Position numbers and translations under genes: made by a program. This document shows positions 49,537 through 57,855 of a DNA stretch of 64,000 nucleotides, piece by piece. Below the pieces are notes generated by a model. The model was not told the DNA's origin. It worked only from the letters and a program-made list of their open reading frames with translations, and searched no databases. Origin of the DNA: Streptomyces sp. Je 1-369 (lineage in GTDB: Bacteria > Actinomycetota > Actinomycetes > Streptomycetales > Streptomycetaceae); the NCBI RefSeq assembly GCF_026810505.1, contig NZ_CP101750.1, positions 8,482,515-8,546,514 on the forward strand. Direction: 5' to 3'. Position 1 is the first letter of the stretch; every line of letters starts with the position of its first letter.

Positions 49537-50903
49537 TGGCCGTTGCGGAAGGCCGCGTCCTCCGCGTCCTTCCTGCGCCACCGCCAGTGCGGGAGTTCAC
49601 CGGGCCGGTGGTCGTGCTCGAACCCCGGGCCGAGTGGGCCGACGCGCGCGTACGCCTCCTCGGTGCGCGGATCGTCGCGGCGGGCCAGACCCCACGCGGC
49701 CTCCAGACGGACGAGCTGGTCGTCCGCGTCCAGCATCGCCATCAGAGCGTCCGACACGGCGGGTGTGCGGTCCGGGGAAGTGGCCAGGGTCTCGGTCGCC
49801 CGGCGGTGCACGGCGGGGTCCGGGTCCTCGATCATGCGGAGCAGCGCCCTGGTGATCTCCGGTCGGAGGTCCTCGTCGCTCGCGCCCACCGAGCAGGCCC
49901 TGAGCCGCACTTCCGTGTCCGGGTCGCGGACGAGGGCGCGCAGCGCCTCCCGGCCTGCCGGGGAAAGCGGACCGCCGTCCGTCAGGAACGCGTACGGCAC
50001 CTCGCGTCGCACGCGCGGATCCTGATGATCTACGTGACGGAGGCCTGCCGCCTCAAGGCCGGGGTGCTCGTACTCCGTGAACGCGCCCAACACCTTGGCG
50101 AGGACGGCGCTGTCCGTCTCCTCGGCGGACCAGGCCGCCAGGGCCGCGGTCTCGTTCTTCCCGTACCGGGGATGCTCGACGTCACAGAATGAGCGCGTCC
50201 GCAGATAGTCGGCGACGAAGCGGCGGTGCACCGGATCCGGGTGGTGGCGCTGGGCGACCACGGCCGGGAAGGACTCGTCGTCGCGGCGCCGGACGAGGAC
50301 CCAGCAGGCCGCCGCCCAGTCGACGTGCTCCTCGTCCGGCTGCCGGACGGCACGGGCGATCAGTTCGTCGACGGGGGTCTGGACGCGGCAGGCCGCTTCG
50401 AGTGTGCTCAGGATCGCGCCGTGTCCGGCCCGTACGACGAGCCCGCCGAGCGAGACCTCGTCCACCCAGTCGTACAGGTCGTCCTCGACGCGGGCGGTGG
50501 TGACGGGCCCCGCCGCGCCGGTCCTGCGCCGCAACACCTCGGTCACCCCCGTCCCGTACCACTCCGAGGCCAGAGCGATGAGCTCCGCGCCACGGGATTC
50601 CGGCAGCCGCATCCGGGTCTCCCGGCCGAGCACGGCCTCGAAGACGGCATGTGAGCCGCCGTCAATCGCACGCCACAGAGGCGTCGTCCCGTCGGGCAGC
50701 ACACGCTCGACAGCGGCGCCGCCCTCCACGAGCGCCTGGGCGACCGGCGCGTCGTACGCCGCGACCGCGACACAGAGCGCGGGCAGCCCGTTCTCGTCCA
50801 CCGTGTCCGGATCCGCGCCTTCGTCCAGCAGATCCTGCACCCTCTCGGCGTCCCCGGCCCGAACCGCCGAAAGAAGCCGCACACCGAGTCCGCCGTCTGC
50901 CAT
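49533..50903 (-). CDS. Ankyrin and HEAT repeat protein
   Basis: A 456-residue soluble scaffold-like protein. Residues 5-95 hold ankyrin repeats (AVRAGDAERVQDLLDEGADP, PVAQALVEGGAAVERVLPDG). Residues about 260-430 are HEAT repeats with the usual pattern: ALRALVRDPDTEVRLRACSV, RALLRMIEDPDPAVHRRATE, DALMAMLDADDQLVRLEAAW. There is no enzyme motif. The combination suggests protein-protein interaction; partners are unknown. ATG 50903 has GGAG 11 bases upstream. Confidence 0.85.
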   Translation of the reverse strand: MADGGLGVRLLSAVRAGDAERVQDLLDEGADPDTVDENGLPALCVAVAAYDAPVAQALVEGGAAVERVLPDGTTPLWRAIDGGSHAVFEAVLGRETRMRLPESRGAELIALASEWYGTGVTEVLRRRTGAAGPVTTARVEDDLYDWVDEVSLGGLVVRAGHGAILSTLEAACRVQTPVDELIARAVRQPDEEHVDWAAACWVLVRRRDDESFPAVVAQRHHPDPVHRRFVADYLRTRSFCDVEHPRYGKNETAALAAWSAEETDSAVLAKVLGAFTEYEHPGLEAAGLRHVDHQDPRVRREVPYAFLTDGGPLSPAGREALRALVRDPDTEVRLRACSVGASDEDLRPEITRALLRMIEDPDPAVHRRATETLATSPDRTPAVSDALMAMLDADDQLVRLEAAWGLARRDDPRTEEAYARVGPLGPGFEHDHRPGELPHWRWRRKDAEDAAFRNGH

Positions 50904-50932
50904 GAACCAGTACTCCGAATCACCCGTCGCGA

Positions 50933-50963
50933 TGCCCGGCCGAGAGGGTGTCACGGCCGGGCA
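50933..50963 (-). terminator. Terminator after the snapalysin gene
   Basis: Perfect 10-base arms (TGCCCGGCCG and complement) with an 11-base loop, 36 bases beyond the protease stop at 50999 on the minus strand and before the HEAT-repeat gene start. Confidence 0.6.
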
Positions 50964-50998
50964 CCTGTGCGCAGGGGGTTTTCGTGTGGCTCGTGTGG

Positions 50999-51580
50999 CT
51001 AGGGCGCGTCCACGACCATGTGGCCGGCGGCCGGGACGCGTGCTGCGGCGCCGTTGGCGTAGAAGCCCTCGACGCGGGCCTGCTCGGCCGCGTTGGGCAC
51101 CGCGTTCTTGCAGCCGACGCCACCGGTGGAGCCCGACATCAACTGGGAGCACGGGCCCGGCTTGGTGTCGGGCAGGCCAAGGTTGTGGCCGATCTCATGG
51201 GCGGCGATGCGGGTCTTGTCGTACCCCTGGCCGACCGCTTGGCTGCCCAGTTCGACGCGGCCGCGACCACCAGGCCGGACCGGACCGATCGTCGCCTGCG
51301 GCCAGCCGCTGGTGGCCACGATCTGGATCTCGGCCCGGGTGCCGGGCTGGGCCTTGGCCAGCTTGACGTTGTCCACGTTCGTGTTCCACGAGGCGACTCC
51401 GGCGTCGATCGCCGTCTCCCAGCCCCTGGCCTGGCTGGCGTCGTACCGGAGTGTCACCACGGCGGATGCGCTCTTGGCCGCGACCGTGTCCGGCGTGGAC
51501 ACGGCGTTCGCCGCTGGTGCCGTGGTCAGGGCGGCCGCTGTGGCCGCGAGGGCTATGACCAGCCGTCTGAAGTGCAGCAT
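50999..51580 (-). CDS. Snapalysin-type secreted zinc metalloprotease (M7)
   Basis: A 193-residue exported protease. The signal peptide (FRRLVIALAATAAALTTAPA) cleaves near ANAVS, followed by a very short propeptide. The zinc site HEIGHNLGLPD fits the HExxHxxGxxD pattern of snapalysin, the small neutral protease of Streptomyces. Two cysteines (GPCSQL, VGCKNA) can form the conserved disulfide. Unlike the classical snpA locus there is no divergent LysR gene; an SDR gene lies on the other side. ATG 51580 has AAGGGA a few bases upstream. Confidence 0.9.
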   Translation of the reverse strand: MLHFRRLVIALAATAAALTTAPAANAVSTPDTVAAKSASAVVTLRYDASQARGWETAIDAGVASWNTNVDNVKLAKAQPGTRAEIQIVATSGWPQATIGPVRPGGRGRVELGSQAVGQGYDKTRIAAHEIGHNLGLPDTKPGPCSQLMSGSTGGVGCKNAVPNAAEQARVEGFYANGAAARVPAAGHMVVDAP

Positions 51581-51842
51581 CGTTGTCCCTTCGGGGGTGG
51601 GGAGTCTCGATCTTGGGTGTGGGGAGTCTGGATCTCGCTCAGTGCCACCAACGCTCGCTCGTGACAGTACATCGTCAAGTACGGGCGGTGTTGGCTCTGG
51701 CCATGGGTCTGCGGTAGGTCCGTACGGTATTCAGCCACGCCGTGAGGGTGCGTCAGGGGCGCCCTTGACCCGGCCGTCACTGTGGGGCATCTCATGATCG
51801 TTGAGGGGTGTGGTCCGGTCCCGTACGGGTTTTACTCACGGC

Positions 51843-52616
51843 ATGACCGACACGAATGGAATGCTGGCCGGCAAGGCCGTCATGATCACGGGGGCTTCGA
51901 GCGGGATCGGCGAGGCCGCCGCACGGCTCTTCGCCGCCGAAGGGGCGGCGGTTCTGCTGATGGCCCGCCGCGAGGACACACTCAGGCAACTCGCCCAGGA
52001 GATCAACGACTCGGGCGGACGGGCGGCCGTCAGCGCCGGTGACGTCGCGAGCGCCGAGGACGTCCAGCGCGCCGTCGACGCGACGCGCGAACACTTCGGC
52101 GCCCTGGACGCGGCGTTCAACAACGCGGGCTACGCGGGTTCGCAGATGCTGCCGCTGCACGAGCTCGACCAGGACGTCTTCGAGCGGACGATGGACGTCA
52201 ACGTACGCGGCACCTGGAACTGCCTGCGCTCGCAGATCCCGGTCATGCTCGAGGCGGGCAAGGGCGCGATCGTCAACACGGCCAGCACGGCGGCCATGGT
52301 GGCCACCGGAGCACCCGTGCCCTACGTCGCCGCGAAGCACGCGGTGCTCGGCATGACCAGGGCGGCCGCGGCCGAGTACGCAGCGCACGACATCCGCATC
52401 AACACACTCGTCGTCGGCACCACGCGCACGGAGATGATCAGCCACGCCGTCGAGGCCCACCCGGAGCTGGAGCAGGCGTTCGTCGCCCGCCAGATGCAGA
52501 AGCGCATGGCGGAGCCGGTCGAGATCGCCCAGGCGGCGCTGTGGCTGTGCAGCGACCGCGCGTCGTTCTCCACGGGAACCGCCCTGGCCGTGGACGGCGG
52601 GCTGACGTCCAACTGA
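51843..52616 (+). CDS. SDR family oxidoreductase
   Basis: A 257-residue classical short-chain dehydrogenase. The cofactor loop is MITGASSGIGEAA, the NAG motif FNNAGYAGS, catalytic Ser in IVNTASTAAMV, Tyr/Lys in VPYVAAKHAVLG and the terminal GTALAVDGGLTSN is the tetramer-type ending. NADP preference is likely from MARREDT after strand 2. The substrate is unknown. It stands alone between two oppositely transcribed genes. Confidence 0.88.
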   Translation: MTDTNGMLAGKAVMITGASSGIGEAAARLFAAEGAAVLLMARREDTLRQLAQEINDSGGRAAVSAGDVASAEDVQRAVDATREHFGALDAAFNNAGYAGSQMLPLHELDQDVFERTMDVNVRGTWNCLRSQIPVMLEAGKGAIVNTASTAAMVATGAPVPYVAAKHAVLGMTRAAAAEYAAHDIRINTLVVGTTRTEMISHAVEAHPELEQAFVARQMQKRMAEPVEIAQAALWLCSDRASFSTGTALAVDGGLTSN

Positions 52617-52635
52617 GCCGCCGGTGACACAGGCC

Positions 52636-53871
52636 CTAGAGAGGCAGCGCGCACACCGCGATCGGTGACGCGAACGGCTTGCCCGTGAGGCGGAGCGCGC
52701 CGCTGTCCCCGTCGACCTGGAAGACGCTCACCGAGCTCGACTTCTGGTTCGCGGCGAACAGCAGCCGCTGGGACGGGGAGAAGGCGAGCTGACGCGGGAA
52801 GTCCCCGCCGACGGGCACCGTGCCGAGGAGCCGCAGCCGGGCGCCTTCGCCTTCGATCGCGTACCGCGTGATGCTGTTGTGCCCGCGATTGGCGAGAAAG
52901 GCGAAGCGGCCCTCGCGCGTCACGACGATCTGGGCCGGATAACTGGTGCCCTCACCCGTGCCGGTCGACTGCGGCTCGCCAGGTGTGAGGCGGCCGGTCG
53001 CGGGGTCGTACGCGCAGACGACGACTGTGTTGTCCAGCTCGTCGGCGACATACGCGAAGCGGCCCGACGGATGGAAGGTGAGATGGCGCGGGCCCGCTCC
53101 CGGGCGCAGGCTCGCGTACGACGCTCGGCTGAGCGTGCCGGCCTTGTCGTCGAGGCGGTACGTGTAGACCGTGTCGTTGCCGAGGTCGACGGCCAGGACG
53201 TGGCGGCCGTCCGGGGCCGTGATGATCTGGTGCGCGTGCGGCCCCTGCCGGCCGGGGCCCGGCGGCGGCGAGGAGTGCGTGACGAGGTCCGTCCGCTCGC
53301 CGAGTGCCCCCGACGCCTGGATGGGGTGCACGGCCACGCTGCCGGAGCCGTAGTTCGCGCTGAGCAGCCAGCGGCCGCTCGGGTGCACGGAGAGGTGACA
53401 GGGGCCGTTGCCGCCGGTTTCCCTAGTGCCGAGGACGTCGTGCTCGCCGCCGGGGGAGAGCGCGACGGCGGTCACGCCGCCCTTCGCCCGCTCGTTGACG
53501 GCGTAGAGCGTGCGACCCGACGGATGCAGCGCCAGGTAGGAGGGGTCGGGGACGCCGTCGAGCGTGCCGGTGCCGGTGATGCGGCCCGTCGCGTCGTCGT
53601 ACGTCGCCAGGCCGATGCCGTTGCCGCCGCCTTCCTGCGAGGTGTACGTCCCCAGGAACAACCGTCCCTCGCGGCGCGGATGGTGCGCGGCCGAGGAGGC
53701 GGTGCTGCGGCGGGTGAGGTCGGAGCGCTCGCGGCTCGCCGGGCCGGGCGACCCACAGGCAGAGGTGGACGCGAGCGCCCCGGCGGTCGCCGCCCCCACC
53801 AGCGCACCGATGAAACTCCGCCGCCCGGGGCCGCTCCGCGAATCCCTGCCCGGCTCTGCTCCGCTGTTCAT
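52636..53871 (-). CDS. Seven-bladed lactonase-fold lipoprotein, Tat-exported
   Basis: A 411-residue beta-propeller of the 6-phosphogluconolactonase (YbhE/Pgl2) family. The N terminus carries a twin-arginine motif (GRRSFIGALVGAATAG) followed by a lipobox cysteine in STSACGSPG, so it is probably an exported lipoprotein rather than the cytosolic pentose-pathway enzyme. Repeating blade motifs occur: PSYLALHPSGRTLYAVNE, CHLSVHPSGRWLLSANYG, RHLTFHPSGRFAYVADE. HAHQII and similar segments match the metal/active-site blade. ATG 53871 has GAGG 7 bases upstream. Its role may be lactone hydrolysis at the cell surface. Confidence 0.84.
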   Translation of the reverse strand: MNSGAEPGRDSRSGPGRRSFIGALVGAATAGALASTSACGSPGPASRERSDLTRRSTASSAAHHPRREGRLFLGTYTSQEGGGNGIGLATYDDATGRITGTGTLDGVPDPSYLALHPSGRTLYAVNERAKGGVTAVALSPGGEHDVLGTRETGGNGPCHLSVHPSGRWLLSANYGSGSVAVHPIQASGALGERTDLVTHSSPPPGPGRQGPHAHQIITAPDGRHVLAVDLGNDTVYTYRLDDKAGTLSRASYASLRPGAGPRHLTFHPSGRFAYVADELDNTVVVCAYDPATGRLTPGEPQSTGTGEGTSYPAQIVVTREGRFAFLANRGHNSITRYAIEGEGARLRLLGTVPVGGDFPRQLAFSPSQRLLFAANQKSSSVSVFQVDGDSGALRLTGKPFASPIAVCALPL

Positions 53872-54052
53872 ACCTGCACCTCGTGCGTCGGTAGTGACGG
53901 ATGTGGCAGACACACAGTGCCGCGTGGAGGAGGGAGCGGACAAGAGCCGCACGCACCGGCGCGGCGACCGGCAGGGAGGAGGGCGGCGCAAGTGGCCGAA
54001 TTCGGCCAACGGGGGCGGACATCACGGCGAGTTGACCATGGCGCGCAACGGA

Positions 54053-54064
54053 GAGCCATGGCTC
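54053..54064. promoter_or_regulatory. Palindrome upstream of the TNT toxin gene
   Basis: GAGCCATGGCTC is a perfect 12-base palindrome. Around it, GCGCAAC at 54042-54048 and GTTGTGC at 54081-54087 are also near-symmetric, giving a nested inverted repeat. It lies about 60 bases before the toxin GTG and about 180 bases before the divergent lactonase start. Confidence 0.4.
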
Positions 54065-54122
54065 CGATACGTTGTGCGAGCAATAGCTGTCGACTGCACA
54101 CAGATGCCCTAGGAGCTGTCGA

Positions 54123-54818
54123 GTGGACCACAGTCGTGTGATCCGGATCCGTACCGTCCTGGCCGCGCTCGGCGTCGCCGGCGCCATGGCGGCCGCCCCC
54201 GCCGCGAGCGTCACGGCCTCCGCCGCCCCCGCGCCCCCGGCGGCCGCCGGCGCGGCGCACGAGCCGTGCACCGGGAAGTTCAACGGGGACGCCCGCCTCG
54301 GCCCGGCCTGGCTCCCCAAGAAGGGGCAGCGCCCTGTCGGCCCGCTCCTGAAGAACTGGAAGCGGACCGGCAAGCTGACGCCGAAGGCCTTCCTGAAGAA
54401 GTACTGGGAGGGCCCGGCGAGCACCGGCAGCTGGAAATACCCGCCCAATGACGGCTTCGCCACCGTCAACGGCCAGGTCGACAAGCACCGCGAGCTCCTC
54501 AAGAAGGGCGAGGAGCTGGACCGCTTCGGCTCGGAGTTCGGCGGGTACCTCGCGCCCGCGGGCGACCCGTACGCGAAGCGCGCCCTGCCCCCGCAGAACC
54601 TCAACACCCGCGAGGCGGCCTTCGCCTGCGACTACCGGGTCTACGAGGTGAACAAGCCGTTCCACGTCTGGCAGGGCAGCATCGCCCCCTGGTTCGAGCA
54701 GCCCGGCCGCGGCCAGCAGATCAAGCTGGACCCGGCTTTCCTGGACCCGGGTCAGGGCCAGCGGCTCAACGTGAGGTGGCTGCTGGACCACGGGTACCTC
54801 GAGCCCGCCAACGGCTAG
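54123..54818 (+). CDS. Secreted TNT-domain NAD+ glycohydrolase (toxin)
   Basis: A 231-residue exported protein. GTG 54123 has AGGAG 7 bases upstream; the signal peptide cleaves after VTASAAPA. The mature C-terminal part matches the tuberculosis necrotizing toxin (TNT) domain: SWKYPPNDGFATV, LDRFGSEFGGYLAPAGDPY, ALPPQNLN, then YRVYEVNKPFHVWQGSIAPW and FEQPGRGQQ. TNT domains hydrolyse NAD(P)+. Here it is a free secreted protein without a PE/PPE or WXG100 carrier. A 77-residue gene follows at once and is its likely immunity factor. Confidence 0.85.
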   Translation: MDHSRVIRIRTVLAALGVAGAMAAAPAASVTASAAPAPPAAAGAAHEPCTGKFNGDARLGPAWLPKKGQRPVGPLLKNWKRTGKLTPKAFLKKYWEGPASTGSWKYPPNDGFATVNGQVDKHRELLKKGEELDRFGSEFGGYLAPAGDPYAKRALPPQNLNTREAAFACDYRVYEVNKPFHVWQGSIAPWFEQPGRGQQIKLDPAFLDPGQGQRLNVRWLLDHGYLEPANG

Positions 54819-54835
54819 CGGAGAGGACGCGGATC

Positions 54836-55069
54836 GTGGACGCCCGTGAGGCCGCGGCGGCTGTGCGCGCCGCAGGGGTCGCCGACGGCTACTACTGGAT
54901 CGACGGCGTCCACGAGCCGGCTCCCACGCCCCCCGACTTCGTCTACCTGCGCAGGGTCGAGGGCGGGGAGTGGGAGGTCGGTACGTACGAGAGGGGCACG
55001 CACCAGCCGCTCGCCCGGTACGGGGACGAGGATGCGGCCTGCGCGCATCTGCTGCGGCAGCTGACCTGA
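54836..55069 (+). CDS. Small protein, probable immunity partner of the TNT toxin
   Basis: A 77-residue cytosolic protein starting at GTG 54836, 17 bases after the toxin stop. It is acidic, with REAAAAVRAAGVADGYYWID, PDFVYLRRVEGGEWEVGTYE and an Asp/Glu-rich end. It has no signal peptide, as expected for an immunity protein that guards the producer's cytosol. I know of no named family for certain. The assignment rests on adjacency, size and charge. Confidence 0.62.
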   Translation: MDAREAAAAVRAAGVADGYYWIDGVHEPAPTPPDFVYLRRVEGGEWEVGTYERGTHQPLARYGDEDAACAHLLRQLT

Positions 55070-55092
55070 CCCCGGGGTGAGGGGGCGCGCCG

Positions 55093-55263
55093 TCAGCTCT
55101 CCGGGCGCACCAGGCCGCGTTCGTACGCCTTGACCAGGCGCTGCGGCACCATGTGCGACACGCCGTCGACGGTCACGGGCACGAGCTGCGCGGTGACGGC
55201 CTTCCACTGGGCACGGCGGTGCCGGGTGTTGCTGCGGGACATCTTCCTTTTGGGTACGGCCAT
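55093..55263 (-). CDS. rpmF: 50S ribosomal protein L32, cysteine-free (zinc-independent) paralogue
   Basis: A 56-residue protein. It starts [20 protein letters not shown], the unmistakable L32 opening, and ends [14 protein letters not shown]. The four zinc-binding cysteines of the standard L32 are absent, so this is the C-minus form that replaces the zinc-containing protein under zinc starvation. ATG 55261-55263 has GGAGG 5 bases upstream. A Zur-like inverted repeat lies 57 bases upstream, consistent with derepression at low zinc. Confidence 0.93.
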   Translation of the reverse strand: MAVPKRKMSRSNTRHRRAQWKAVTAQLVPVTVDGVSHMVPQRLVKAYERGLVRPES

Positions 55264-55319
55264 GGGGTCCTCCGGGGCGGGGGTGGGCAGGGGTTTCGTG
55301 CGGACGTCCGCACGCTATA

Positions 55320-55340
55320 TGAAAATGGATCCCATTAGCA
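55320..55340 (-). promoter_or_regulatory. Zur-box-like inverted repeat in front of C-minus rpmF
   Basis: TGAAAATGG-ATC-CCATTAGCA: 9-base arms agreeing at 7 of 9 positions. The half-site TGAAAATG matches my memory of the Streptomyces Zur consensus. The site overlaps the probable promoter of the L32 gene on the minus strand (TATA-like CATATAG at 55316-55322). Confidence 0.7.
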
Positions 55341-55375
55341 ATTGAAGGGGCTGGGCGTCGAGGCAGGCACCCGGG

Positions 55376-55406
55376 TTGACCCTCACGTCGCGTCAGGCTT
55401 CAAGCT
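55376..55406 (+). promoter_or_regulatory. MerR-type promoter/operator resembling the tipA promoter
   Basis: TTGACC (55376-55381) and CAAGCT (55401-55406) are separated by 19 bases, the long spacer used by MerR-family activators. The spacer contains CCTCACG-TCG-CGTCAGG, close to the tipA operator as I recall it (CCTCACGTCACGTGAGG). The regulator gene starts 25 bases downstream. Confidence 0.65.
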
Positions 55407-55430
55407 GGGCGCCGACGAAAGGCGAGGTCC

Positions 55431-56318
55431 ATGAGTTACACCGTCGGTCAGGTCGCGGGCTTTGCCGGCGTCACCGTCCGCACCCTGCATCACTACGACC
55501 GCGCGGGGCTGCTCACGCCCGGCGAGCGCAGCAACGGTGGCTATCGCCTCTACGGCGAGGCCGACCTGGCCCGGTTGCAGCAGATCCTCTTCTACCGCGA
55601 GCTCGGCTTCGCCCTCGACGAGATCGTCGAGATCCTGACCGACCCGCAGGCCGACGCCCTCGCCCGGCTGCGCGCGAGGCGCCAGGCGCTGCGTGAACAG
55701 ATCGACAGGCTGGAGCGGCTGGTGGAGGTCGCCGAGCGGGCGATGGAGGTGCAGCAGACCGGGGTGCCTCTCGATCCCCGGGAACGTTTCGAGGTGTTCG
55801 GCGAGATCACGTTCGACCTCAGCTACGCCACCGACGCCGAGCTGAAGTGGCAGGGCAGCGACGGGCATCGAGCGGCCATGAAAAGCGCCGCCGAGCACAC
55901 CAAGGAGGACTGGGCGGACCTCATGGGCGAGGCCACGCGGTGGAGGGAGGACCTGCTCGCCGCCTTCGACGCCGGGGAGCCCGCTGCGGGCGAACGGGCC
56001 CTGGAACTCGCCGAGGCGCACCGGCAGCACATCGCCCGCTGGTTCACGCCGTGCCCGCCCGACATGCATCGGCGCATCGCTGACGACTTCGTCGACGACG
56101 CCCGCGCTTTCGCGCTCGTCGTGCCGCCGTCGCAGCAGCGGCCGGGGCTCGCCACGTATCTGCGTACGGCGGTACGGGCCAACGCCGAGAGCCGCACGGG
56201 ACCTCAGGCTCGACCTGAGGAAGACGCCAACCCTCACGCTGTACCTGAGGTCGAGAGTCGCGCGGTCGGCGCCGCCGCCGAGTCCTCCCGCTCCTCCCTC
56301 CCCGAAGGTGTTCGATGA
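55431..56318 (+). CDS. MerR family regulator with TipAS-like ligand domain
   Basis: A 295-residue regulator. The N-terminal MerR winged helix is VGQVAGFAGVTVRTLHHYDR, then GYRLYGEADLARLQQILFYR. A long dimerisation helix leads to a TipAS-like C-terminal domain: GEITFDLSYATDAELKWQGS, TKEDWADLMGEATRWREDLL, and EAHRQHIARWFTPCPPDMHR with the Cys that in TipAL attaches thiopeptides. A Pro/Glu/Ser tail of about 40 residues follows. It should sense drug-like peptides and activate its own promoter. The stop overlaps the glycosyltransferase start (ATGA). Confidence 0.9.
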   Translation: MSYTVGQVAGFAGVTVRTLHHYDRAGLLTPGERSNGGYRLYGEADLARLQQILFYRELGFALDEIVEILTDPQADALARLRARRQALREQIDRLERLVEVAERAMEVQQTGVPLDPRERFEVFGEITFDLSYATDAELKWQGSDGHRAAMKSAAEHTKEDWADLMGEATRWREDLLAAFDAGEPAAGERALELAEAHRQHIARWFTPCPPDMHRRIADDFVDDARAFALVVPPSQQRPGLATYLRTAVRANAESRTGPQARPEEDANPHAVPEVESRAVGAAAESSRSSLPEGVR

Positions 56319-57547
56319 CACGCGTACTGATCACCGCAGCCGGTTCCTACGGCGATGTCGCCCCTTACACCGGCCTCGGCGCCCGGCTCCGCGCCGCCGG
56401 GTACGAGGTCGCACTCGCCACGCACCGCTCGTTCGCGCCGCTCGTCGAGGCCGCCGGCCTGCGCTTCCGTGAGCTGCAGGCCTCTCCGGAGGACGGTCAG
56501 CGCGCCGGCGGCCGCACGGAACTCATGCGCTCGGCCTCGGCTTTCGTGCACGGGCTCGGGGGCGGACTCGCCGATGCCGCCGTGCGCGGCGCGGACCTCC
56601 TCGTACTCTCCACGACCACCGCGCCGCTCGGCTGGCAGCTGGCCGAGGCCATGGACATACCGGCCGTGGGGGCGTACCTGCAACCCACCCATCCCACTCG
56701 GGCGTTCCCGCCGGTCGTCGGTGGCACGCGGTCGCTCGGCCGGTTCGGGAACCGCGCGCTCGGCGCCTTCTCCCTGCGCATGGTGGACCGTGTCTACGCC
56801 GACGCGGTCCGTGACCTGCGCGCCCGCCTCTCGCTGCCCGCGGCCGCGCCGGGCAGTGTCCGCGCCCGGCAGGAGCGGGCGCGGTGGCCGGTGCTGCACG
56901 GCTTCAGCCCGGCCGTCGTGCCGCGGCCCGCGGACTGGCGCCCCGGACTCGACGTCGTCGGCAACTGGTGGCCGTACCAGGATCCGGCGGACCGGCTGCC
57001 TCCGGAACTCGACGACTTCCTGCGAGCGGGGCCGCCGCCGGTGTTCATCGGGTTCGGCAGCATGGCGGGCGGTGACGGCGACCGGCTGAGCGAGATCGCT
57101 GTGACGGCGTTGCGGACGGCGGGGCTGCGCGGTGTGCTGCAGGCGGGCCGGGCCGGCCTCGCGGCGTCCGGCGACGACGTCCTGACGATCGGTGAGGTGC
57201 CGCACGCCCTGCTGTTTCCCAAGGTGGCGGCCGTGGTGCACCACGCGGGGGCGGGCACGTCGGCGGTGGCACTCCGTGCGGGCGTCCCCGCCGTCCCCGT
57301 GCCGGTCACGGCCGACCAACCCTTCTGGGCCGCCCGGCTGGCGTCCTTGGGCGCGGCCACCGTCCCGGTTCCGTTCAAGGACCTCACCGCGCCCCGCCTG
57401 GCCGACGCGCTCGGCCGCGCCGTCCGTGAGGACACGCATGCCCGCGCCGCCGAACGCCTCGCCGGGACGCTGGCGGCGGAGGACGGCGCGGGGCGCGTGG
57501 TGGCCGCGGTCGAGCGGGCTCTTCAGCCCCGTGTCCGCACCCTCTAG
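56315..57547 (+). CDS. Glycosyltransferase, GT1/macrolide-type (UGT fold)
   Basis: A 410-residue GT-B enzyme. The N-terminal domain starts VLITAAGSYGDVAPYTGLGA and the donor-binding domain has VFIGFGSMAGGDGDRLSEIA and the conserved HHAGAGTSAVALRAGVPAVP, then TADQPFWAARLASLGA. This is the sterol/macrolide glycosyltransferase group, which can decorate natural products or inactivate antibiotics. Being translationally coupled to a TipAS-type drug sensor, a self-protection role against an incoming antibiotic is attractive but not proved. No deoxysugar or polyketide genes are near. Confidence 0.88.
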   Translation: MTRVLITAAGSYGDVAPYTGLGARLRAAGYEVALATHRSFAPLVEAAGLRFRELQASPEDGQRAGGRTELMRSASAFVHGLGGGLADAAVRGADLLVLSTTTAPLGWQLAEAMDIPAVGAYLQPTHPTRAFPPVVGGTRSLGRFGNRALGAFSLRMVDRVYADAVRDLRARLSLPAAAPGSVRARQERARWPVLHGFSPAVVPRPADWRPGLDVVGNWWPYQDPADRLPPELDDFLRAGPPPVFIGFGSMAGGDGDRLSEIAVTALRTAGLRGVLQAGRAGLAASGDDVLTIGEVPHALLFPKVAAVVHHAGAGTSAVALRAGVPAVPVPVTADQPFWAARLASLGAATVPVPFKDLTAPRLADALGRAVREDTHARAAERLAGTLAAEDGAGRVVAAVERALQPRVRTL

Positions 57548-57603
57548 CCCGAGCGGCCGACTGGCGAGGCGGCCCTGGGGCGCGTCATGGAAGAGTTCCG
57601 GAC

Positions 57604-57855
57604 ATGACCGAAAGCTATCTGTACATGGCGCATCCCCGGATCACGGTGCTCGGGGTCCAGCCCGGCCACCCCCCGTTCCGGATCGTGGAGATCGACGGTG
57701 AGGTGGTGGGCAAGGCGAAGACCGTCACGGACGTCCTCGACGCGGCCGCCATGGCAGGCATCACCGTGCACGACCTCGACGACCCGGACGCCGTGCGCTG
57801 GGTGGGCGGCGACAAGTTCACGTGGAAGCCCGACAAGGAGCCGACCTGGCCGTGA
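57604..57855 (+). CDS. Small conserved-looking hypothetical protein
   Basis: An 83-residue soluble protein: MTESYLYMAHPRITVLGVQP opening, then FRIVEIDGEVVGKAKTVTDV and a C terminus VRWVGGDKFTWKPDKEP. Beta-alpha-beta pattern with regular codon bias suggests a real gene. I do not recognise the family. It follows the glycosyltransferase by 56 bases and its 3' end overlaps the convergent GST gene by 38 bases. Confidence 0.65.
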   Translation: MTESYLYMAHPRITVLGVQPGHPPFRIVEIDGEVVGKAKTVTDVLDAAAMAGITVHDLDDPDAVRWVGGDKFTWKPDKEPTWP

